Assembly: GCA_039024915.1 (NCBI GenBank)
Contig: JBCCPK010000002.1
Location: forward strand, 585,379 to 649,378
Source of the DNA: Pseudomonadota bacterium
GTDB taxonomy: Bacteria > Pseudomonadota > Alphaproteobacteria > Rhizobiales > MH13
Length of the DNA: 64,000 nucleotides
Direction: 5' to 3'
Positions 57,001-64,000 of the stretch are shown in pieces. A model generated the notes under the pieces. That model saw nothing but the letters and a program-made list of their open reading frames with translations. It searched no databases and was not told where the DNA came from. Both the position numbers and the translations under genes were made by a program. The number at the start of each line of letters is the position of its first letter. The first letter of the stretch is position 1.

Positions 57001-57095
57001 CTCCGATATCGGAGACGCGGGCTTCATCTCCGGGCCAAAGCCCTCCGAAAGTATCGTAAGATCAACTGCTTAGCGACTTCAGACTGAAAAGTCTG
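57001..57095 (+). promoter_or_regulatory. atp operon leader with palindrome and tetraloop hairpin
   Basis: A perfect 14-bp palindrome CTCCGATATCGGAG (57001-57014) and a GAAA-tetraloop hairpin CAGACT/AGTCTG (57080-57095) lie within 130 bases upstream of atpH. Either could regulate the operon. Confidence 0.45.
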
Positions 57096-57131
57096 CAGCG
57101 CGGCATAGACAGACAAACCGCAGGGGCTGCC

Positions 57132-57689
57132 TTGTCGTCTCCTTCCTTGACTTCTGGCGTTTCCGGCCGTTACGCGGCCGCGCTTTTTGAGCTTGCCGAT
57201 GGTGCCAACGCCATAGACACGGTGGAATCCGATCTGACCTCGCTTCAGGCGATGCTCGACGACAGCACCGATCTCCGCCGTTTGGTGGATAGCCCGGCTT
57301 TTTCGACCGACGATCAGGCCAGCGCTATGGCTGCGGTGCTCGACAAAGCCGGCATTAAAGATCTGACGGCCCAGTTTATCGGCGTTGTGGCAACCAACCG
57401 ACGTTTGTTCGCACTACCCGGTATGATCAAGGCCTTCCGCGCAATGGCCGCCGACAAGCGCGGTGAGATTGCGGCGTCAGTAACGTCTGCGGTCGCTCTG
57501 AGCGATGCGCAGCGCGACGAATTGACCAAAGCATTGAAAGAGAAATTGGGGTCAAACGTGGCCCTTGAAGAAACTGTTGATCCAGAAATCCTCGGCGGCC
57601 TCGTCGTCAAGGTTGGCTCGCGCATGATCGACACCTCGCTTAAAACCAAATTGAACGCACTCAAATACGCTATGAAAGAGGCTGGCTGA
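57132..57689 (+). CDS. atpH: F1 ATP synthase delta subunit
   Basis: 185-residue OSCP/delta subunit joining F1 to the stator stalk. N-terminal [12 protein letters not shown] and C-terminal [22 protein letters not shown] are family marks. TTG start at 57132 with AGGGG upstream places about nine residues before SGVSGRYA, as usual. Its stop overlaps the atpA start (TGATG). Confidence 0.95.
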   Translation: MSSPSLTSGVSGRYAAALFELADGANAIDTVESDLTSLQAMLDDSTDLRRLVDSPAFSTDDQASAMAAVLDKAGIKDLTAQFIGVVATNRRLFALPGMIKAFRAMAADKRGEIAASVTSAVALSDAQRDELTKALKEKLGSNVALEETVDPEILGGLVVKVGSRMIDTSLKTKLNALKYAMKEAG

Positions 57690-59218
57690 TGGAACTTCGC
57701 GCCGCTGAAATTTCTGCGATCCTGAAAGAGCAGATCGCAAGCTTTGGCCAAGAGGCCGAAGTCACCGAAGTGGGCTCCGTGCTCTCGGTCGGCGACGGTA
57801 TCGCCCGGGTCTACGGCCTCGATCAGGTCCAGGCCGGTGAGATGGTGGAATTCCCCGGCGGCGTTCAGGGCATGGCGCTCAACCTTGAGAGTGACAATGT
57901 CGGCGTCGTGCTGTTTGGCGACGACCGCGCCATCAAAGAGGGCGACACGGTCAAGCGGACCGGCAACATCGTTGAGGTGCCGACCGGCAAAGGCCTGCTG
58001 GGTCGCGTGGTCGATGCGCTCGGCAACCCGATCGACGGCAAGGGCCCGATCGAAGGCGCCGAAATGCGCCAAGTCGACGTTAAGGCGCCGGGCATCATTC
58101 CGCGCAAATCGGTGCATGAGCCGATGTCGACGGGTCTTAAAGCCGTCGATGCGCTTATCCCTATTGGTCGCGGTCAGCGCGAACTGATCATTGGCGACCG
58201 CCAGACAGGTAAGACTGCCATCATCCTCGACACCTTCCTCAACCAGAAACCGCTGCATGAGGGCGATGACGAGAACCAAAAGCTCTACTGCGTCTACGTC
58301 GCCGTCGGCCAGAAGCGTTCGACGGTCGCGCAGTTCGTGAAGGTCCTCGAAGAGCGCGGCGCGCTGGAATATTCCGTCGTCATTGCGGCAACCGCCTCTG
58401 ACCCTGCACCCATGCAGTTCATCGCACCGTTCGCCGGCTGCGCCATGGGCGAGTATTTCCGTGACAATGGTATGCATGCCGTGATCGCGTATGACGATTT
58501 GTCCAAGCAGGCCGTTGCTTACCGGCAGATGTCGCTCCTGCTCCGCCGTCCTCCCGGGCGTGAAGCGTTCCCCGGCGACGTGTTCTATCTCCACTCGCGC
58601 CTGCTTGAGCGCGCTGCGAAGATGAACGACGATTTCAAGGCGGGCTCGCTGACAGCGCTGCCAGTGATTGAAACCCAAGGTAACGATGTGTCGGCCTTTA
58701 TTCCGACAAACGTGATTTCGATTACCGACGGTCAGATCTTCTTGGAGTCCGACCTGTTCTTCCAGGGCATCCGCCCGGCCGTGAACGTCGGCCTGTCGGT
58801 GTCGCGTGTCGGCTCGTCGGCGCAGATCAAGGCAATGAAACAGGTTGCCGGCCCGATTAAGGGTGAGTTGGCGCAGTATCGCGAAATGGCGGCGTTCGCG
58901 CAGTTCGGCTCCGACCTTGATGCCACCACGCAGCGCCTCCTGGCCCGCGGTGCGCGCTTGACCGAATTGCTCAAGCAGCCGCAGTTCTCGCCGCTGAAGA
59001 CCGAGGAGCAAGTTGCTGTGATCTTCGCCGGCGTGAACGGCTTCCTCGACAGTGTGGATGTTGCGCAGGTTGGTGACTTTGAACAGAAGTTCCTGCTTTT
59101 GATGCGCGATAAGCATGTCGACGTGCTCAACACCATTCGCGACGAGCAGAAACTGTCGGATGATATGGACGCCAAGCTGCGTTCGATCCTCGACGATTTC
59201 GTCAAAAGCTTCGCTTAA
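57689..59218 (+). CDS. atpA: F1 ATP synthase alpha subunit
   Basis: 509-residue alpha subunit of F1, regulatory nucleotide-binding subunit. [16 protein letters not shown] at the start, Walker A-like [30 protein letters not shown], and [20 protein letters not shown] are family hallmarks. Sits between atpH and atpG, overlapping atpH by one base. Confidence 0.98.
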   Translation: MELRAAEISAILKEQIASFGQEAEVTEVGSVLSVGDGIARVYGLDQVQAGEMVEFPGGVQGMALNLESDNVGVVLFGDDRAIKEGDTVKRTGNIVEVPTGKGLLGRVVDALGNPIDGKGPIEGAEMRQVDVKAPGIIPRKSVHEPMSTGLKAVDALIPIGRGQRELIIGDRQTGKTAIILDTFLNQKPLHEGDDENQKLYCVYVAVGQKRSTVAQFVKVLEERGALEYSVVIAATASDPAPMQFIAPFAGCAMGEYFRDNGMHAVIAYDDLSKQAVAYRQMSLLLRRPPGREAFPGDVFYLHSRLLERAAKMNDDFKAGSLTALPVIETQGNDVSAFIPTNVISITDGQIFLESDLFFQGIRPAVNVGLSVSRVGSSAQIKAMKQVAGPIKGELAQYREMAAFAQFGSDLDATTQRLLARGARLTELLKQPQFSPLKTEEQVAVIFAGVNGFLDSVDVAQVGDFEQKFLLLMRDKHVDVLNTIRDEQKLSDDMDAKLRSILDDFVKSFA

Positions 59219-59257
59219 GGCCGCGTGCGACACGTTTTCGGGAGGCCCTAAGCCGCC

Positions 59258-60130
59258 ATGCCATCGTTGAAGGACCTGCGCAATCGCATCTCGACCGTCA
59301 CGGCGACGCGCAAGATCACCAAAGCCATGCAGATGGTTGCCGCCGCAAAGCTGCGGCGTGCGCAAACATCCGCAGAAGCGGCCCGCCCCTACGCGGATAA
59401 GATGAGCGCTGTGCTTTCAAACCTGGCCGCTGGCCAGATGTCGGGCGGCGGCGAAGGTGCTTCCCCGCTTATCGCTGGCACCGGCTCTGACAAGGTCCAC
59501 TTGCTCGTTGTTGCGACGGCTGAACGCGGGTTGTGTGGCGGTTTCAACTCTTCCATCGTTCGTCTTGCCCGGCAGCACGCGCGGCGCTTGCTTGATGACG
59601 GCAAGGACGTGAAAATCTTGACCGTTGGGAAGAAGGGCTACGATCAGCTCAAACGGGACATGGGCTCGAAGATCGAAGACACGATCGAGTTCCGCTCTGT
59701 GAAGTCCATCGGGTACGCCCAAGCCGAGGAAGTCTCCGACAAAATTATGGAGATGTTCGAAGCGGGCGAATTTGATGTCTGCACACTGTTCTATGCGGCC
59801 TTCAAATCGGTCATCCAGCAGGTGCCCACAGCGCAGCAGCTGATCCCGGCAGAGTTCGAACCCAATGAAGACCCGGTTTTCTACGAGTATGAGCCCGATG
59901 AGAATGCTATTCTCGATGATTTGTTGCCGCGCAATCTGACGGTGCAGATCTTCAAGGGTCTTCTGGAAAACGCTGCCTCCGAACAAGGTGCGCGTATGGC
60001 CGCGATGGACAACGCGACACGCAACGCGGGCGAGATGATCGATGCTTTGACGCTGAGCTACAATCGCCAGCGCCAGGCACAGATTACCAAAGAGCTGATT
60101 GAAATCATTTCGGGCGCCGAGGCGCTCTAG
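59258..60130 (+). CDS. atpG: F1 ATP synthase gamma subunit
   Basis: 290-residue central-stalk subunit. [31 protein letters not shown] at the N-terminus is read as LKDLRNRIS and [30 protein letters not shown] and the C-terminal [34 protein letters not shown] match the family. GGGAGG precedes the ATG. Confidence 0.97.
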   Translation: MPSLKDLRNRISTVTATRKITKAMQMVAAAKLRRAQTSAEAARPYADKMSAVLSNLAAGQMSGGGEGASPLIAGTGSDKVHLLVVATAERGLCGGFNSSIVRLARQHARRLLDDGKDVKILTVGKKGYDQLKRDMGSKIEDTIEFRSVKSIGYAQAEEVSDKIMEMFEAGEFDVCTLFYAAFKSVIQQVPTAQQLIPAEFEPNEDPVFYEYEPDENAILDDLLPRNLTVQIFKGLLENAASEQGARMAAMDNATRNAGEMIDALTLSYNRQRQAQITKELIEIISGAEAL

Positions 60131-60170
60131 GGAACATGGAAGGCGCTCCGGCGCTTGAAAACAGGACTGA

Positions 60171-61601
<1,431 letters not shown>

Positions 61602-61619
61602 GGCAGGAAACGCAAGCTG

Positions 61620-62018
61620 ATGGCTGATCCTTTTGCTTTTGAACTGGTCTCACCCGAGAAACAGCTTGCTTCGGGCGAGGCGACCCAGGTTGTCGTGCCC
61701 GGCGCTGAAGGGCAGTTCACGGTGCTGGCCAACCACGCACCGTTTCTGTCGACGCTCAAGCCTGGCATCCTTGAGGTCACGATGGCCGATGGGTCATCGG
61801 ACCGCATCTTCGTGCGTGGCGGCTTTGCGGACGCCAACCCTGAGGGCCTGACGCTGCTTGCCGAAGAAGCTCAGCGCGTTGCGGACATGGACATGGCATC
61901 GCTCGACCAAGCGATCCAGGACGCCAAGGAAGACGTTGCCGACGCGACCGATGATGAGAAAAAGGCCGCTGCAGCACTCAAGCTTGCTCAGCTCGAAGAG
62001 GTCAAAGCAGTTCTCTAG
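61620..62018 (+). CDS. atpC: F1 ATP synthase epsilon subunit
   Basis: 132-residue epsilon subunit. FELVSPEKQLASGEATQVVVPGAEG and GILEV... motifs of the N-terminal beta-sandwich, then a two-helix C-domain (AQRVADMDM, AAALKLAQLEEV). AGGAAACG precedes the ATG, 18 bases after atpD. Last gene before the operon terminator. Confidence 0.96.
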   Translation: MADPFAFELVSPEKQLASGEATQVVVPGAEGQFTVLANHAPFLSTLKPGILEVTMADGSSDRIFVRGGFADANPEGLTLLAEEAQRVADMDMASLDQAIQDAKEDVADATDDEKKAAAALKLAQLEEVKAVL

Positions 62019-62049
62019 AACGCCTCTCGGAACAGGTCCCGCAACAGGA

Positions 62050-62084
62050 GCCCGTCCCTTAGTATAAGTGGGGCGGGCTTTTTT
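62050..62084 (+). terminator. atp operon terminator
   Basis: GCCCGTCCC (62050-62058) pairs with GGGGCGGGC (62070-62078), one G-T pair, around an 11-base loop and is followed by six T. Strong intrinsic terminator. Confidence 0.92.
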
Positions 62085-62139
62085 CATTTTTCTCAGCATC
62101 GAGGTTGAAGCCGTCGCAACGGATGCGCATCATCGCGAT

Positions 62140-62574
62140 ATGGTTTCACAACTCACCTTTGGAACGTTCATCACCTTGGTGTCCCTTTTGAGCGGTGCCG
62201 TGCTGTGGTGGGGTTTCTCCAATGCGCTGGATCGTATCCAGCCATGGTTCGTGCGCCCGCCCTATGCACGAAAGTCGCTGCTGGTCATCATGCTTGTGAT
62301 CATCTGCACCATGCTCATGATGACACTCGGTGTCTGGCTGTGGGCGATCGCGTTCCAAGCGATCGACGTGTTCGCAACCCTTGAGGAAGCGGTGTTCTTC
62401 TCGCTGGTCGCGTACACAACGCTGGGCCTGGGCGATGTGCACATACCCCTTGAGCACCGGCTGCTGGGTGGCATGGCCGGTGCAAACGGCTTCCTGATGT
62501 TCGGATTGATGACGGCCATGCTGACCGACACCCTGCGCCATGTTCGGCGGGTTCAGCATCATTTGGACGACTAA
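62140..62574 (+). CDS. Small pore-loop ion channel family protein
   Basis: 144 residues with three hydrophobic segments and a pore-like loop YTTLGLGDVHIPLEHRLLGG (TxGxGD), as in two-helix potassium channel subunits (Ion_trans_2). The ATG at 62140 lacks a strong ribosome site; the longer frame from 62068 overlaps the atp terminator. Function inferred from the loop only. Confidence 0.75.
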   Translation: MVSQLTFGTFITLVSLLSGAVLWWGFSNALDRIQPWFVRPPYARKSLLVIMLVIICTMLMMTLGVWLWAIAFQAIDVFATLEEAVFFSLVAYTTLGLGDVHIPLEHRLLGGMAGANGFLMFGLMTAMLTDTLRHVRRVQHHLDD

Positions 62575-62602
62575 TTCGGTCGAGGACGCGCTCCGCTGGC
62601 GC

Positions 62603-63349
62603 CTAGGCGCCGACCCGCGGCCGCTGATCAATCGGCGACACGCCAAACTGCTTCTTGAAAGCACGCCCGAAGCCGTCCGGGGAACCGTAGCCATAGCGTC
62701 GTGCGACCGCCTCCACCCGATCGCCCTTCGAAACATCCTGCCAAGCCAGCGTCAGCCGCCAGCGGCGCAGATAGGACGCGGGAGACTCGCCGACCAGCTG
62801 AGGAAACAGCACCGCGAAGCGGCTCAGCGAAAGCCCGGCGATCGCGGCAAGATCACCATTACGCCACAACCGTCCTGGCTCGTCGTGCATCGCGACGATC
62901 GCCCGGCTGATCCTCGGATCGGCGAGCCCCGCCAGCAGCCCCGCTTGCGTGCTGCCCCGCTCGATCTGCGCGCGCAGCAGACGCACAATCAGGACCTCCC
63001 CAAGCCTGTTGATCACCCCGCCCGAGCCACATCGCTGGGCGGTAAGTTCCGCGTTCAGCAGGGCAATCAACCCGCGCATCTCGCTATCGTGTTGCAGATC
63101 GAAGATGCTCTCCTGCGGCAGCGCCGCCAGAAGTGGGTTGGCCTCGCCACCCCATTCAACGCTCGCCGCAAACAAATTGTCTTCGAACCCCGAGCCGAAG
63201 GTGGGCGAGCCAAGCGGCCGGAAATAGACCTGCTGGGCTTGCCCGGTTTCATCGGCCAAAACGACCAAACAGGCCGCCTCATGGGATGCGGGCCGCACTT
63301 GCATAGCGAAGTGGTCAATCAAAGTGGTGAGGCGGTCAAACGGGGCCAT
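62603..63349 (-). CDS. AraC family regulator with AraC-type cupin_6 domain
   Basis: 248 residues from ATG 63349 (or 263 from 63394, less likely). Residues up to about 150 form a cupin_6 ligand domain (QVYFRPLGSPTF, FDLQHDSEMRGLIALLNAEL, GVINRLGEVLIVRLLRAQI); the C-terminal HTH pair is DLAAIAGLSLSRFAVLFPQL and VEAVARRYGYGSPDGFGRAFKKQFG. Divergent from the peroxiredoxin-like gene, which it likely controls. Confidence 0.9.
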   Translation of the reverse strand: MAPFDRLTTLIDHFAMQVRPASHEAACLVVLADETGQAQQVYFRPLGSPTFGSGFEDNLFAASVEWGGEANPLLAALPQESIFDLQHDSEMRGLIALLNAELTAQRCGSGGVINRLGEVLIVRLLRAQIERGSTQAGLLAGLADPRISRAIVAMHDEPGRLWRNGDLAAIAGLSLSRFAVLFPQLVGESPASYLRRWRLTLAWQDVSKGDRVEAVARRYGYGSPDGFGRAFKKQFGVSPIDQRPRVGA

Positions 63350-63432
63350 ATGATAGTCTACGTCGGATTTTCTGTCTTTTTTATGCTGTAGCATCTGCTA
63401 TCAGCGATCAACAGCCAATGAAAGGATACCCG

Positions 63433-63969
63433 ATGCTGCTTCCCCGCCAGAAGACACCAGACCTTGCCTTGCCGACGTTGGACCACGGCGCGTTCGATCT
63501 CAGCTCCGAGTCCGCCGAACGCGGCACCGTGATCTGTTTCTATCGCGGCCTGCACTGCCCGATCTGCGCCACCTACCTCAAGGAGTTCGAAAACCAGGTC
63601 GACGCGTTCGCCGAGCGCGGCGTTGCGACCATCGCCATCAGCTCAGACGGGGAGGATCGAACCCGCCAAATGCAGCAGAAGATCGAAGCGTCAAAGTTGC
63701 GGTTCGGCTGCGATCTGTCCTTGGAGAAGGCGCGCGAGTGGGGGCTCTATATCTCCACCTCTCGCGGCAAGACATCCATCGGCATCGAGGAGCCAGCGCT
63801 GTTCTCCGAGCCCGGCCTGTTTATGGTTACGCCCCAACAGACGTTGTATTACGCGTCTGTTCAAACCATGCCGTTCGTGCGGCCGCACTTTAAAGAGTTG
63901 GTGGCTGCCCTCGATTTCGCCATTGCCAAGGATTACCCGGCGCGCGGCGAATATACCGGCGCCGTTTAA
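63433..63969 (+). CDS. Peroxiredoxin-like (AhpC/TSA) protein
   Basis: 178 residues of thioredoxin fold with a CxxC motif in FYRGLHCPICATYLKEFE (Cys near residue 43). Then ISSDGEDRTRQMQQK and the C-terminal VRPHFKELVAALDFAIAK. Probably a thiol peroxidase-like protein. The ATG at 63433 has AAAGGA upstream; 63418 is the alternative. Divergent partner of the AraC regulator. Confidence 0.88.
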   Translation: MLLPRQKTPDLALPTLDHGAFDLSSESAERGTVICFYRGLHCPICATYLKEFENQVDAFAERGVATIAISSDGEDRTRQMQQKIEASKLRFGCDLSLEKAREWGLYISTSRGKTSIGIEEPALFSEPGLFMVTPQQTLYYASVQTMPFVRPHFKELVAALDFAIAKDYPARGEYTGAV

Positions 63970-63981
63970 CCAGTAACAGGC

Positions 63982-64000
63982 ACCCCCCACCCCCCCCCCC
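63982..64000. other. C-rich contig end
   Basis: The last 19 bases are almost only C, interrupted by one A. This has no counterpart elsewhere in the window and looks like an assembly or sequencing edge artefact rather than a natural repeat. Confidence 0.6.

Noticed and set aside
57314..59365. 683-codon minus-strand ORF opposite atpH/atpA
   Set aside because: Antisense frame of highly conserved ATP synthase genes; His/Arg-rich product without domains.

Overview
The window is chromosomal DNA from an alphaproteobacterium, most likely of the Rhizobiales/Hyphomicrobiales–Rhodobacteraceae sphere. The reasons are gene content and order: a complete aapJQMP general amino-acid transporter, ccmABCDG divergent from acnA, a DUF2794 gene, fsa–priA close upstream of atpHAGDC, 3-hydroxybutyrate dehydrogenase with a patatin-like protein, and mesaconyl-CoA hydratase of the ethylmalonyl-CoA pathway. 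Base composition is GC-rich and fairly even. I saw no tRNA, rRNA, insertion sequence, prophage or CRISPR array.

Layout. (1) 1–8580, minus strand: a giant RTX (calcium-binding nonapeptide) protein whose open frame starts at 5595 and runs off the left edge, so only 1865 residues are visible. Its partner TolC-type outer-membrane factor lies directly upstream and carries an unusual N-terminal extension of about 270 residues. A small secreted protein precedes them. (2) 8766–15632, plus strand: an SDR oxidoreductase, the aap transporter and a MOFRL-type glycerate 2-kinase. (3) 15629–20954, minus strand: a compact run bdhA, pentapeptide-repeat protein, patatin, YjbR-like protein, modA, modB, modC. 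(4) 21116–29320: nth, a glutathionyl-hydroquinone reductase-like GST, ispG, mesaconyl-CoA hydratase, a DUF938/hypothetical/RidA-like trio with overlapping ends, an M23-like peptidase and a small membrane protein. (5) 29304–32290: cytochrome c maturation genes ccmA-B-C-D-G, including a 56-residue ccmD, divergent from acnA.

(6) 35175–36046: a gene-poor stretch with AT-rich promoter-like DNA, one doubtful small ORF, and a strongly structured segment ending in a terminator-like hairpin (candidate small RNA); DUF2794 follows. (7) 36549–39441: an arsenic cluster arsR–aqpS–arsH–alpha/beta hydrolase without arsC, next to a decayed EamA transporter fragment. (8) 39503–46917: an exported hydrolase with an AraC regulator, a Bax inhibitor-1 family protein, YciB, a divergent HxlR/GST pair, and a large MscS channel. 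(9) 47044–53326: ybbP–ybbA divergent from tesA, an aldo/keto reductase, an XRE-cupin regulator and a GNAT acetyltransferase. (10) 53368–62574: fsa, priA, a DUF4345 protein, the F1 ATP synthase operon atpHAGDC with its terminator, and a small pore-loop channel. (11) 62603–64000: a divergent AraC/peroxiredoxin-like pair; the last bases are a C-run that looks like a contig end.

Most of the window is housekeeping. The parts that merit attention are the RTX/TolC pair with its regular 70+9n residue repeat, the structured intergenic segment near 35.7–35.9 kb, the arsC-less ars cluster, and several candidate operator sites. I found no convincing wholly new multi-gene system. All family calls come from reading the translated sequence, without database searches.
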